A DNA stretch of 64,000 nucleotides from Streptomyces mashuensis (lineage in GTDB: Bacteria > Actinomycetota > Actinomycetes > Streptomycetales > Streptomycetaceae). Of the stretch, positions 47,068-55,111 are shown in pieces. Location: NCBI RefSeq assembly GCF_014654785.1, contig NZ_BNBD01000009.1, positions 62,001 to 126,000 of the forward strand, given 5' to 3'. A model generated the notes under the pieces. It did no database searches. It had not been told where the DNA came from and was given only the letters and a program-made list of their open reading frames with translations. Every line of letters begins with the position of its first letter. Positions within the stretch are counted from its first letter, which is position 1. The position numbers were made by a program, and so were the translations under genes.

Positions 47068-47727
47068 CTACGACCGGAGGTAGGTGAGGACGGCGAGCAC
47101 CCGCCGGTGATCCGCGTCACTCGGCGACAGCCCCAGCTTCAGGAAGATGTTGCTGACGTGCTTCTCCACCGCGCCGTCGCTGACCACCAGGGCGCGGGCG
47201 ATGGCGGAGTTCGTCCGGCCCTCGGCCATCAGGCCCAGCACCTCCCGCTCACGGGGCGTCAGCGCGGCCACCACGTCCTGCTTGCGGCTGCGGCCCAGCA
47301 GCTGGGCGACGACCTCGGGGTCCAGGGCGGTGCCGCCCCGGGCCACCCGCACCACCGCGTCGACGAACTCGCGCACCTCGGCCACCCGGTCCTTCAGCAG
47401 GTAGCCCACGCCGCGCGTGTTGCCGGCCAGCAGCTCGGTCGCGTACTGCTCCTCCACATACTGCGACAGCACCAGCACGCCCAGGCCGGGGTGGTCGCGG
47501 CGCAGCCGCACCGCGGCCCGTACGCCCTCGTCGGTGTGCGTGGGCGGCATCCGCACGTCGGCGACCACCACGTCCGGCAGCTCGCCGCCGTCGGCCAGCT
47601 CGCCGACGGTCTTCACCAGCGCGTCCGCGTCGCCCACCCCGGCGACCACGTCGTGGCCGAGGTCGGTCAGCAGCCGGGTGAGGCCCTCCCGCAGCAGTAC
47701 CGAGTCCTCGGCGATGACGACCCGCAC
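47068..47727 (-). CDS. Response regulator, NarL/LuxR family
   Basis: 219 residues. Receiver domain with the acidic pair in VVIAEDSVLL, phospho-acceptor Asp57 in DVVVADVRMPP, Ser in VLVLSQY and Lys in GYLLKDRV. A C-terminal LuxR helix-turn-helix follows (LTPREREVLGLMAEGRT, then ALVVSDGAVEKHVSNIFLK). GTG 47727 has GGAGG 5 bases upstream. It is downstream of two paralogous histidine kinases on the same strand and upstream of korAB. Target genes unknown; symmetric motifs near the kinases and its own promoter are candidates. Confidence 0.92.
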   Translation of the reverse strand: MRVVIAEDSVLLREGLTRLLTDLGHDVVAGVGDADALVKTVGELADGGELPDVVVADVRMPPTHTDEGVRAAVRLRRDHPGLGVLVLSQYVEEQYATELLAGNTRGVGYLLKDRVAEVREFVDAVVRVARGGTALDPEVVAQLLGRSRKQDVVAALTPREREVLGLMAEGRTNSAIARALVVSDGAVEKHVSNIFLKLGLSPSDADHRRVLAVLTYLRS

Positions 47728-47767
47728 CCTGTCCTCCACGATCACGACCCACGGCCCCCTGCGCGCT

Positions 47768-47792
47768 GGTACGTACGCCACCGGTACGTACG
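47768..47792. promoter_or_regulatory. Direct GGTACGTACG repeats upstream of the response regulator
   Basis: GGTACGTACG occurs at 47768-47777 and 47783-47792, 15 bp apart, each containing the palindrome TACGTA. They lie 41-65 bp upstream of GTG 47727, where an autoregulator would bind. Confidence 0.5.
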
Positions 47793-47828
47793 GAAAACGG
47801 TGAACCGCACCAGCATTGCAGCAACCGG

Positions 47829-47851
47829 CACCGGGGCGGGGCGCCCCGGTG
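47829..47851. terminator. Hairpin after the first kinase gene
   Basis: Perfect 10-bp stem, CACCGGGGCG (47829-47838) with its complement at 47842-47851 and a 3-base loop, 30 bp downstream of the kinase stop (47881). It may lower read-through into the regulator gene. Confidence 0.5.
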
Positions 47852-47880
47852 CCGGTGCCGTCCCCCGGGGGACGGGTGGT

Positions 47881-49239
47881 TCAGGGGCGCCAGGGCAGCT
47901 CCGCGGTGACCACGGTGGGGCCGCCGGGGACCGAGTCGACGTCGAGCACGCCGTCGACGGCACGCAGCCGGTCGGTCAGGCCCGCCAGGCCACCGCCCGG
48001 GCGTATGAGCGCCCCGCCGCGGCCGTCGTCGGCCACCCGCAGCATCAGCCGGTTGCCCGAGCGCCACACGTCGACGCTCGCCGTGGTGGCGCCGCTGTGC
48101 TTGCTGATGTTCTCCAGCAGCTCGGAGACGGTGAAGTAGGCGATGCCCTCTATGGCGGACGCGGGGCGGGACGGCAGGCCGCCGACCTCGGTGGTCACCG
48201 GCACGCTGCAGCGCGCGGCCAGCGCGGAGAGGGCGGGGCCGAGGCCGCGGTCGGTGAGGATGGCGGGGTGGATGCCGCGGGCGAGGTCGCGGAGCTCCTG
48301 GAGGACGCGCTTCACCTCGCCGTGGGCGTGCTCCACCATCACCACGGCGCTCGGGGGATCGGCCAGCGCCGTCTCCTTGGCCATGTCCAGGCCGACGGCG
48401 AGGTGGGCGAGGCGGGCCTGGGCACCGTCGTGCAGCTTGCGCTCGATGCGGCGCAGGTCGGCGGCGGCGGTGTCCTCGGCCACGCCGCGGTCCTCCTCCA
48501 GCTCCCACACCCGCTCGGCCAGCCGCGACGGACCCAGCAGCCCGGAGACCAGCAGCCGGTTCACCTGGGTGAGCGACCGCAGGATCCACGGCGAGGCCAT
48601 CACCACGGCGAAGCCGAGGGCACAGGTGAAGCCGATCTCGTAGGGCGTGTCCAGGTAGAAGGAGCGGCCGTGCGAGTCGCCCCAGATCTGCATGCCGGGG
48701 CGGTGCGCGAACCGCGGCAGCGTCCACTGCCACACGGGGTACGTGAACAGCGCCCAGCCGACCGACCACAGTGTGACCGCCGTGACGAAGGTGAGCACGG
48801 CCCAGGGGAAGCACACCAGCGCGTACACCAGGTGCCGCCACGAGGTGCCGTCCTTCAGCAGCGCCCCCACCCAGGCCATGAGCCCGGTGCTGCGGCTGCG
48901 GCGGGCCCGCAGCCGGAGGGGCTCGGGCGCGGCCACGTCCTGGCCGAGCAGCGCGCGGGCCCGGGCCCGCTCCAGGACGCCCATGCCGCGCGCACCGGCG
49001 AGGGTGAAGGCCAGCAGCGGCACCCCTATGAAGGTGACCAGCAGGCCGGCGGAGGTGGCGGTCAGGGTGATGGCGATGCAGAACAGCGCCGTCGCGATCG
49101 GGAAGCCGGTGAGGGCGTAGAGGAGCTCGCCCCAGGTGCGGCCCTCCAGCGGCGCGCGCAGCACGGCGGGCACGCGGTGGGGCCGGTGCGCCGCGGCGGT
49201 GGCCGTGGCGTCGGGTCCGTGGTCGATGGCCGTATTCAC
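47881..49239 (-). CDS. Sensor histidine kinase 1 (HisKA_3, LuxR-type partner)
   Basis: 452 residues. N-terminal membrane sensor domain with two pairs of helices (LLYALTGFPIATALFCIAIT; WAVLTFVTAVTLWSVGWAL) resembling the Streptomyces 'putative sensor' family. The HisKA_3 H-box is RKLHDGAQARLAHLAVGL, the N box is SELLENISKHSGA, and the G box is ADDGRGG with GGGLAGLTDRL. GTG 49239 has GAGGAC upstream. It is a paralogue of the kinase at 49414-50622 over its whole length, an unusual two-kinase, one-regulator arrangement. Confidence 0.9.
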   Translation of the reverse strand: MNTAIDHGPDATATAAAHRPHRVPAVLRAPLEGRTWGELLYALTGFPIATALFCIAITLTATSAGLLVTFIGVPLLAFTLAGARGMGVLERARARALLGQDVAAPEPLRLRARRSRSTGLMAWVGALLKDGTSWRHLVYALVCFPWAVLTFVTAVTLWSVGWALFTYPVWQWTLPRFAHRPGMQIWGDSHGRSFYLDTPYEIGFTCALGFAVVMASPWILRSLTQVNRLLVSGLLGPSRLAERVWELEEDRGVAEDTAAADLRRIERKLHDGAQARLAHLAVGLDMAKETALADPPSAVVMVEHAHGEVKRVLQELRDLARGIHPAILTDRGLGPALSALAARCSVPVTTEVGGLPSRPASAIEGIAYFTVSELLENISKHSGATTASVDVWRSGNRLMLRVADDGRGGALIRPGGGLAGLTDRLRAVDGVLDVDSVPGGPTVVTAELPWRP

Positions 49240-49361
49240 GTCGTCCTCGTCGTCCTCGTCGGCTTCGGTGGTCGTGGTTCCAGGTGGTGCCCGGTGTTTT
49301 CCGGTGTGCTTCCAGACTCGCGTGCGGGGCCGCGCGGAACCATGCGGCGGGTCGGTGTCCT

Positions 49362-49385
49362 GGGGGTGGGGCTGTCCCCACCCCC
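49362..49385. promoter_or_regulatory. Palindrome upstream of kinase 1
   Basis: GGGGGTGGGG (49362-49371), CTGT, CCCCACCCCC (49376-49385): a perfect 10-bp inverted repeat 123 bp upstream of the kinase 1 start. An almost identical palindrome precedes kinase 2 (50679-50700). Confidence 0.55.
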
Positions 49386-49413
49386 GGGCCGGGGGCGGGC
49401 CGCCGAGGGCAGG

Positions 49414-50622
49414 TCAGGCCGGGCCGGGGCGCGGTGCGGTGCGGTCGCGCCAGGGCACCTCCGCGGTGATCACCGTGGGGCCGCCGGGCGGCGAGTCGAC
49501 GGCGAACCGCCCGTCGACCGAGCGCAGCCGCTCGGCCAGGCCCGCCAGCCCGCTGCCGCCGCCGGTACGGGCGCCGCCCCGGCCGTCGTCGGTCACCCGC
49601 AGCGTCAGCCGGTGCCGCGAGCGCGCGACCTCCACGGTCGCCGTGGAGGCGCCGCTGTGCTTGCTGACGTTCTGCAGCAGCTCGGAGACGGTGAAGTAGG
49701 CGATGCCCTCCACCGCCGGCGCGGGCCGCTCGGCCAGGTCCACCTGGACCCGTACGGGCACGGTGCAACGCCCGGCGACCGACGAGAGGGCGGGGCCGAG
49801 ACCGCGGTCGGTGAGGATGGCGGGGTGGATGCCGCGGGCCAGGTCGCGGAGCTCCTGAAGGGCCAGCTTCACCTCGCCGTGGGCCTCGTCGACCATCGCC
49901 GCGGCGGCCTCCGGGTCCTTCAGCAGCTTCTCCTTGGCCAGGCCGAGCCCCATCGCGAGCGCCACGAGCCGGGCCTGGGCGCCGTCGTGCAGATCGCGCT
50001 CGATGCGGCGCAGGTCCGCGGCGGCCGTGTCCACGACCACGCCGCGGTCCTCCTCCAGCTCCGCGATGCGCCGCTCCAGCTCGCTGGAGGGCGACAGCAG
50101 GCCGCGCACCGTCGCCCGGTCGACGTACGCCAGGCCACGCGCTATGTGGCCCAGCACCGGCCAGGCCACGAAGAACGAGACCGCGACGATGGCGAACGTG
50201 AGAAGAGCCCATGGCAGTCGTGTGAAGCCGTAGAGCGCCGTCCGCCACGCCACCGGGTCCTTCAGCGCCGGCCACAGCCAGCCGAAGAACCCCGGCCGGC
50301 GCAGCTGCCGCGGTGGCAGGCTCGGCTCCTCGATCCGCACCCCCAGCAGCCACCGGGCCCGCGCCCGCTCGGCCCGGCCCAGCAGCCGCGTGCCCGACAG
50401 GCCCACCGCCAGCAGCGGCAGGCCGACGACCGTCACCGACAGTGCGGCGCCCATGGCCAGCCAGACGGCGACGTAGAGGAAGCCGGCCAGCCCCACGGGG
50501 AGGTTCAGCAGGAGGTACGCGACCTCCTTCCAGGTGGTCGCGTCGTAGGCGAGGCGGGCGGGCGGCAGCCGCTCCTCGCAGTCCTGTGCCCCGCTGGGTG
50601 TACGGGTGGTACTGACGGTCAT
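49414..50622 (-). CDS. Sensor histidine kinase 2 (paralogue of kinase 1)
   Basis: 402 residues. Same design as kinase 1: membrane sensor helices (VAYLLLNLPVGLAGFLYVAV; FAIVAVSFFVAWPVLGHI), H-box RDLHDGAQARLVALAMGL, N box SELLQNVSKHSGAS and G box TDDGRGGAR with GGGSGLAGLAERL. It lacks about 50 residues found in the sensor part of kinase 1. ATG 50622 has only a weak ribosome-binding site. It lies divergent from nuoA2, 198 bp away, so its promoter region overlaps that of the second nuo set. Confidence 0.9.
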   Translation of the reverse strand: MTVSTTRTPSGAQDCEERLPPARLAYDATTWKEVAYLLLNLPVGLAGFLYVAVWLAMGAALSVTVVGLPLLAVGLSGTRLLGRAERARARWLLGVRIEEPSLPPRQLRRPGFFGWLWPALKDPVAWRTALYGFTRLPWALLTFAIVAVSFFVAWPVLGHIARGLAYVDRATVRGLLSPSSELERRIAELEEDRGVVVDTAAADLRRIERDLHDGAQARLVALAMGLGLAKEKLLKDPEAAAAMVDEAHGEVKLALQELRDLARGIHPAILTDRGLGPALSSVAGRCTVPVRVQVDLAERPAPAVEGIAYFTVSELLQNVSKHSGASTATVEVARSRHRLTLRVTDDGRGGARTGGGSGLAGLAERLRSVDGRFAVDSPPGGPTVITAEVPWRDRTAPRPGPA

Positions 50623-50678
50623 GCGGCAAGCCTGCCGGGTGAGGGCGGAGCCCCGCCATGGGGGCCGTGGGCGGACCC

Positions 50679-50700
50679 GGGGTGGGGTTGTCCCCACCCC
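50679..50700. promoter_or_regulatory. Palindrome between kinase 2 and nuoA2
   Basis: GGGGTGGGG (50679-50687), TTGT, CCCCACCCC (50692-50700): perfect inverted repeat, same sequence and spacing as the one upstream of kinase 1. It lies in the divergent spacer 57 bp upstream of kinase 2 and 120 bp upstream of nuoA2, with a further GGGGCCC/GGGCCCC stem just right of it. Confidence 0.6.
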
Positions 50701-50764
50701 CCGGTGGGGGCCCCGGGCCGGCCGGGCCCCGGACGGGGCGGCCCGTACCGGACGCGGCAGGGCC

Positions 50765-50770
50765 TAGACT
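50765..50770 (+). promoter_or_regulatory. Possible -10 box of the second nuo operon
   Basis: TAGACT fits TAGRRT at five of six positions and lies 51 bp upstream of the nuoA2 GTG. No clear -35 hexamer and no Rex-like site were found here, unlike the first nuo operon. Confidence 0.4.
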
Positions 50771-50820
50771 CGCGTGCGTACAGATCGTCGAACAAACAGG
50801 ACAGGGAGCGAGGGGCGGAC

Positions 50821-51237
50821 GTGCCGGAAGCGACGGTGCGCACCAGCGGCGCCGATGTCCAGCTCGCGGCGGACTACTTCCACGGCTACGCCGTGGTGGG
50901 TCTGCTCGCGGTGGTCGGCGTGGTCTTCGTCGGCGTGGCCTTCACGGCCGGCCGGCTGCTGCGCCCGGTGGTGCCCACGCCCGAGAAGCTGCTCACGTAC
51001 GAGTGCGGCGTGGACCCCGTCGGCGAGGGCTGGGCGCACACCCAGGTGCGCTACTACGTCTACGCCTTCCTCTACGTGATCTTCGCGGTGGACTCGGTCT
51101 TCCTGTTCCCGTGGGCGACGGTGTTCGCCGCCCCCGGCTTCGGCGGGACGACGCTGGTGGAGATGTTCGTCTTCCTCGGCTTCCTCGCCGTGGGCCTGTT
51201 GTACGCATGGAAGAAGGGCGTCCTGGAGTGGACGTGA
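50821..51237 (+). CDS. nuoA2: Second-set complex I subunit A
   Basis: 138 residues, three helices. The NuoA loop YECGVDPVGEGWAHTQVRYY and helix 2 FAVDSVFLFPWATV (with the acidic Asp) are kept. An N-terminal hydrophilic extension (PEATVRTSGADVQLAADY) is added relative to NuoA. First gene of a ten-gene set A2 B2 C2 H2 I2 J2 K2 L2 M2 N2. GTG 50821 has GAGGGG 5 bases upstream. The stop overlaps the nuoB2 start. Confidence 0.93.
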   Translation: MPEATVRTSGADVQLAADYFHGYAVVGLLAVVGVVFVGVAFTAGRLLRPVVPTPEKLLTYECGVDPVGEGWAHTQVRYYVYAFLYVIFAVDSVFLFPWATVFAAPGFGGTTLVEMFVFLGFLAVGLLYAWKKGVLEWT

Positions 51238-51794
51238 CACGCAGGAGCCTCGGGCCGCTGGCCCGCCTGGCCCCGGAGCCGATGAAGGTGGTCCTGAACT
51301 GGGGCCGCCGCTACAGCCTGTGGGTGTTCAACTTCGGGCTCGCCTGCTGCGCGATCGAATTCATCGCCGCGTCCATGGCGCGGCACGACTTCATCCGCCT
51401 CGGTGTCATCCCCTTCGCACCCGGGCCGCGCCAGGCCGACCTCATGATCGTCTCCGGCACGGTGACGGACAAGATGGCACCGGCGGTCAAGCGCCTGTAC
51501 GAGCAGATGCCCGAGCCGAAGTACGTGATCTCCTTCGGCGCCTGCTCGAACTGCGGCGGCCCCTACTGGGACTCGTACTCCGTCACCAAGGGCGTCGACC
51601 AGATCATCCCGGTGGACGTGTACGTCCCCGGCTGCCCACCGCGGCCGGAGGCGCTGCTCCAGGGCATCATCAAGCTCCAGGAGAAGATCGCGAACGAGTC
51701 GCTGGCCGAGCGGTACGGCACGGCGCCGTCGGTGACGCAGCTCCGCAGCGGCCTGGTGCCGCCGCCGGCGCCCCCGGGGGAGGCCGGACGATGA
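51234..51794 (+). CDS. nuoB2: Second-set complex I subunit B
   Basis: 186 residues. All four N2 ligands are present: FGLACCAIEF (adjacent pair), SFGACSNCGG and VPGCPPRPE. An extra Cys in SNCGG is not in NuoB of the first operon (CASTGG). The C-terminus is a Pro-rich tail. Intact cluster ligands imply that electrons reach this complex although its NADH module is not encoded here. GTG 51234 overlaps the nuoA2 stop. Confidence 0.94.
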   Translation: MTRRSLGPLARLAPEPMKVVLNWGRRYSLWVFNFGLACCAIEFIAASMARHDFIRLGVIPFAPGPRQADLMIVSGTVTDKMAPAVKRLYEQMPEPKYVISFGACSNCGGPYWDSYSVTKGVDQIIPVDVYVPGCPPRPEALLQGIIKLQEKIANESLAERYGTAPSVTQLRSGLVPPPAPPGEAGR

Positions 51795-52948
51795 GCTGGC
51801 TGCCCGCCTCCGTGGAGGAGCTGTTCGGCGAGGGCGCGACGGAGGAGGAGGCGTACGACCTCCTGACGGTGGACGTGCCGGCCTCGTCGTGGCTCGCGGC
51901 CCTGACGACCGCCCGCGACCGCCTGACCTGCACCTACTTCGACTGGCTGAGCGCGGTCGACGAGCCCGGCACGGGCTTCCGGGTGTGCGCGCACGTGGCG
52001 GCGCTGTCCCCGGTCCGCCGCCTGCTGCTGCGCACGACGGTGCCGCACGGGGCGCCGGTGCTGCCGTCCGCGGTGGACGTGTACGCGGGCGCCGCGTGGC
52101 ACGAGCGCGAGACGCACGAGATGTTCGGCGTGACCTTCGAGGGCCACCCGCACCTCGCGCCGCTGCTGCTCCCCGACGGCTTCGAGGGCCACCCCCTGCG
52201 CAAGGACTTCGTCCTGGCGGCACGCGTGGCCAAGGCGTGGCCGGGCGCGAAGGAGCCGGGCGAGTCGGCGGAGGGCGGCCCCAAGCGCCGCCAGATGCTG
52301 CCGCCGGGCGTCCCGGACCCGAACGAATGGGGCCCCCTCAAGGGCCAGCTCCCCCCGGCCCCGGCCCGTCCGGCCCGCACGGCCCGCGCGGCAGCGGGCG
52401 AACGCCCGGTGCGCCGCACGCGCAGCGTGACCGAGGGCTCGGCGAGCCAGGCCCCGGAGACCGCCGCCCCGGAGTCCGCCGCCCCGGCGGCGCCGCGGCG
52501 TACGCGCAGCGCGTCGGAGGGCTCGGCGAGCCAGGCGGCGCCGCGCCGTATGCGCAGCGCGAGCGAGGGTTCGGCGAGCCAGACCCAGCCGGAGTCCGCG
52601 CCCCCGCGGCGTGCCCGTAGTGCGGGCGAGGGTTCGGCGAGCCGGCGCACCGAGGGCGCCGGTGGGACGCCGGCCCCGGAACGCCCCCGCCCGGCCCCCC
52701 GCTCGTCGGACGCCCCCTGGCACCACGCCCGCCCGGCGTACGACGCCGGAACGGCACCGGAGGAGCCGCAGGCCGGCACCGAGCCGGCCCCGGCACAGGC
52801 GGACGCACCGGCCCCCGAGCCGACCGCGCCCCCCGCGCCGGAGGCGCACCCCGCGCACCCCGCGCCGGAGGCGCCCCAGGCGCGCCCCCGCACCACCGGC
52901 GACGCGCCGGAGAACGACACCGACCCCGCCGGAGGCGACAGCGCATGA
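51791..52948 (+). CDS. nuoC2: Second-set complex I subunit C with repeat-bearing C-terminal extension
   Basis: 385 residues. Residues ~1-170 are a NuoC domain (WHERETHEMFGVTFEGHPHL and EGHPLRKDFVLAARV). The rest is a ~200-residue low-complexity extension holding four copies of RRxRSxxEGSAS at residues 208, 236, 252 and 273, then an Ala/Pro/Glu-rich end. It is not a NuoCD fusion: no NuoD motif is present. ATG 51791 overlaps nuoB2 by four bases and the stop overlaps nuoH2. Confidence 0.9.
   Translation: MSWLPASVEELFGEGATEEEAYDLLTVDVPASSWLAALTTARDRLTCTYFDWLSAVDEPGTGFRVCAHVAALSPVRRLLLRTTVPHGAPVLPSAVDVYAGAAWHERETHEMFGVTFEGHPHLAPLLLPDGFEGHPLRKDFVLAARVAKAWPGAKEPGESAEGGPKRRQMLPPGVPDPNEWGPLKGQLPPAPARPARTARAAAGERPVRRTRSVTEGSASQAPETAAPESAAPAAPRRTRSASEGSASQAAPRRMRSASEGSASQTQPESAPPRRARSAGEGSASRRTEGAGGTPAPERPRPAPRSSDAPWHHARPAYDAGTAPEEPQAGTEPAPAQADAPAPEPTAPPAPEAHPAHPAPEAPQARPRTTGDAPENDTDPAGGDSA
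52412..52645 (+). repeat. Four-copy repeat inside nuoC2
   Basis: The coding repeats start at 52412, 52496, 52544 and 52607. Each reads RRxRSxxEGSAS(Q/R), and the DNA is nearly identical (GAGGGCTCGGCGAGCCAG in copies 1 and 2), so they arose by recent duplication. Spacing is irregular (84, 48 and 63 bp). Confidence 0.9.
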
Positions 52949-53913
52949 GCAGCGGCATTGTCGACGTCGTCGTGCGCCTGCTCGCCGTCTTCGTCGCGTT
53001 CCTCGTGCTGCCCCTCGTCGTCGGGCAGACCGAGCACAAGGTGATGGCCCACATGCAGGGGCGCCTCGGCCCCATGTACGCCGGTGGTTTCCACGGGTGG
53101 GCGCAGCTCGTCGCGGACGGGGTGAAGTTCGCGCAGAAGGAGGACGTCGTCCCCGCCGACGCGGACCGGCGGGTGTTCCAGCTCGCGCCCGCCGTCGCCC
53201 TCCTCCCGTACCTCCTCGTCCTCCTCGCCGTCCCCCTCGGACCCGGCGGGGCCGTCGGCCAGGTGCTGGACGCCGGCGTGTTCTTCGTCCTGGCCGTGAT
53301 GGGCGTCGGAGTCCTCGGCTCCCTCATGGCCGGCTGGGCGTCGGCCAACAAGTTCTCCCTGCTCGGCGGCCTCCGCACCGCCGCGCAGCTGCTCGCCTAC
53401 GAGCTGCCGATGCTGCTCGCCGCGGCGTCCGTCGCCATGGCCGCCGGCACCGTCTCGCTGCCCGGCATCGTCGACGCCTTCCACTGGTGGTGGGTGCCGT
53501 GGCAGATCGTCGGCGGGCTCGTGTTCTTCACCGCCGGCCTCGCCGAGCTCCAGCGGCCGCCGTTCGACATGCCCGTCGCCGACTCGGAGATCATCTTCGG
53601 TGCGTACACCGAGTACACCGGTCTGCGTTTCGCGCTGTTCCTGCTCGCCGAATACGCCGGCATCGTCGTCCTGTGCGGCCTGACCACCGTCCTCTTCCTC
53701 GGCGGCTGGCACGGCCCGTTCGGCGCCGACGGCCTGGGCTGGCTGTGGACGCTGCTCAAGACGGCCGTCCTCGCCTTCGTCGTCATCTGGCTGCGCGTGA
53801 GCTATCCGCGCCTGCGCGAGGACCAGCTGCAGAAGCTGGCCTGGACCGTCCTCATCCCGCTCGCCCTGGCGCAGATCGCGCTCACCGGCGTCGTCAAGGT
53901 GGTGATCCAGTAG
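52945..53913 (+). CDS. nuoH2: Second-set complex I subunit H
   Basis: 322 residues, eight helices, close to the minimal NuoH length. The quinone-channel loops are EHKVMAHMQGRLGPMYAGG, QLVADGVKFAQKED and ELQRPPFDMPVADSEIIFG. The first-operon NuoH has a long charged tail; this one has none. ATG 52945 overlaps the nuoC2 stop. nuoD, E, F and G, which lie between C and H in the first operon, are cleanly absent here. Confidence 0.94.
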   Translation: MSSGIVDVVVRLLAVFVAFLVLPLVVGQTEHKVMAHMQGRLGPMYAGGFHGWAQLVADGVKFAQKEDVVPADADRRVFQLAPAVALLPYLLVLLAVPLGPGGAVGQVLDAGVFFVLAVMGVGVLGSLMAGWASANKFSLLGGLRTAAQLLAYELPMLLAAASVAMAAGTVSLPGIVDAFHWWWVPWQIVGGLVFFTAGLAELQRPPFDMPVADSEIIFGAYTEYTGLRFALFLLAEYAGIVVLCGLTTVLFLGGWHGPFGADGLGWLWTLLKTAVLAFVVIWLRVSYPRLREDQLQKLAWTVLIPLALAQIALTGVVKVVIQ

Positions 53914-53915
53914 CC

Positions 53916-54512
53916 ATGGGTGTCCCCGGATCCGGCCTCGCCAAGGGCCTCGCCGTCACCCTCCGCACGATGACGCGCCGCTCGCGCACGCTCCAGTACC
54001 CGGACGTGCAGCCGGAGCTGCCGCCGCGCACCCGCGGCGTCATCGGGCTGTTCGAGGAGAACTGCACGGTCTGCATGCTGTGCGCCCGCGAGTGCCCCGA
54101 CTGGTGCATCTACATCGACTCCCACAAGGAGACGGTGCCCCCGGCCGCCCCGGGCGGCCGTGAGCGCAGCCGCAACGTCCTCGACCGCTTCGCGATCGAC
54201 TTCTCGTTGTGCATGTACTGCGGCATCTGCATCGAGGTGTGCCCGTTCGACGCCCTCTTCTGGTCGCCGGAGTTCGAGTACGCCGAGACCGACATCCGCG
54301 ACCTCACCCACGAGCGCGACAAGCTGCGCGAGTGGATGTGGACGGTGCCGGAGCCGCCGGCCCTCGACCCGGCGGCCGAGGAGCCGAAGGAGATCGCCGC
54401 GGCCCGCAAGACCGCCGACAAGCTCGCGGCCCAGGCCGCAGCTCAGGCCGCCGCCCAGGACGGGACGCAGAACGGGACGCAGAACGAGACGCAGAAGGAG
54501 GACGACGCATGA
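53916..54512 (+). CDS. nuoI2: Second-set complex I subunit I
   Basis: 198 residues. Two complete ferredoxin motifs, CTVCMLCARECP (followed by DWC, an extra Cys) and CMYCGICIEVCP, bind clusters N6a and N6b. In complexes lacking the NADH module (cyanobacterial NDH-1, archaeal Fpo) the NuoI homologue is the surface that accepts electrons from ferredoxin or a donor protein, a suggestive parallel. The C-terminus ends in a Gln/Thr/Asn repeat tail (DGTQNGTQNETQKEDD). ATG 53916 is 2 bases after nuoH2. Confidence 0.94.
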   Translation: MGVPGSGLAKGLAVTLRTMTRRSRTLQYPDVQPELPPRTRGVIGLFEENCTVCMLCARECPDWCIYIDSHKETVPPAAPGGRERSRNVLDRFAIDFSLCMYCGICIEVCPFDALFWSPEFEYAETDIRDLTHERDKLREWMWTVPEPPALDPAAEEPKEIAAARKTADKLAAQAAAQAAAQDGTQNGTQNETQKEDDA

Positions 54513-55111
54513 CGAGCGCACTCGTCACGGCCGCGCAGCCGGTGACGACGCACGGCTTCCTCTCCTCCTCCGGCGTCGAGATCGCCTTCCTCCTGGTCGG
54601 CCTGGTCACCCTCGGCGCGGCGGTCGTCACCGTCACCACGCGCCAGCTGGTGCACGCCGCCCTGTGGCTGGTGGTCGCGCTGGGCGGGCTCGCCGTGGAG
54701 TACCTGCTGCTGACGGCCGAGTTCATCGCCTGGGTGCAGGTACTGATCTACGTGGGCTCGGTCGTCGTCCTCCTCCTCTTCGGCCTCATGCTCACCAAGG
54801 CCCCCATCGGGCGCTCCCCGGACGCGAACGTCCCGAACCGCCTGCCCGCCCTCGGCGTCGCCGCCGCGGCCGCGGCGGCGCTCGTCTGGGTGGTCGCCGA
54901 CGCCTTCCGCACGACGTGGATCGACCTCGACGGCGCGCCGCAGGGCACCACCAAGGTCTCCGGCGAGATCCTCTTCCGGCACTGGGTGCTGCCCTTCGAG
55001 GCGCTGTCCGTCCTGCTGCTGGCGGCGCTCGTCGGCGCCGTCGTCCTCTCCCGCCTCCGCAACCAGCAGGAGCAGCAGGAACAGGGGCAGCAGGAAGAGG
55101 AGCAGAGCTGA
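54509..55111 (+). CDS. nuoJ2: Second-set complex I subunit J
   Basis: 200 residues, five helices. The helix-3 segment AWVQVLIYVGSVVVLLLFGL keeps the conserved Tyr/Gly. The tail is Gln/Glu-only over its last ~14 residues (QQEQQEQGQQEEEQ). It lacks the 90-residue charged extension of the first NuoJ. ATG 54509 overlaps nuoI2 by four bases, and the stop shares one base with the nuoK2 start. Confidence 0.92.
   Translation: MTSALVTAAQPVTTHGFLSSSGVEIAFLLVGLVTLGAAVVTVTTRQLVHAALWLVVALGGLAVEYLLLTAEFIAWVQVLIYVGSVVVLLLFGLMLTKAPIGRSPDANVPNRLPALGVAAAAAAALVWVVADAFRTTWIDLDGAPQGTTKVSGEILFRHWVLPFEALSVLLLAALVGAVVLSRLRNQQEQQEQGQQEEEQS

Noticed and set aside
51791..52948. nuoC2 as a NuoCD fusion that would supply the missing NuoD
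   Set aside because: The extra 200 residues are low-complexity repeats; none of the NuoD motifs (GPQHPSTHG, GYLHTGIEK) is present.
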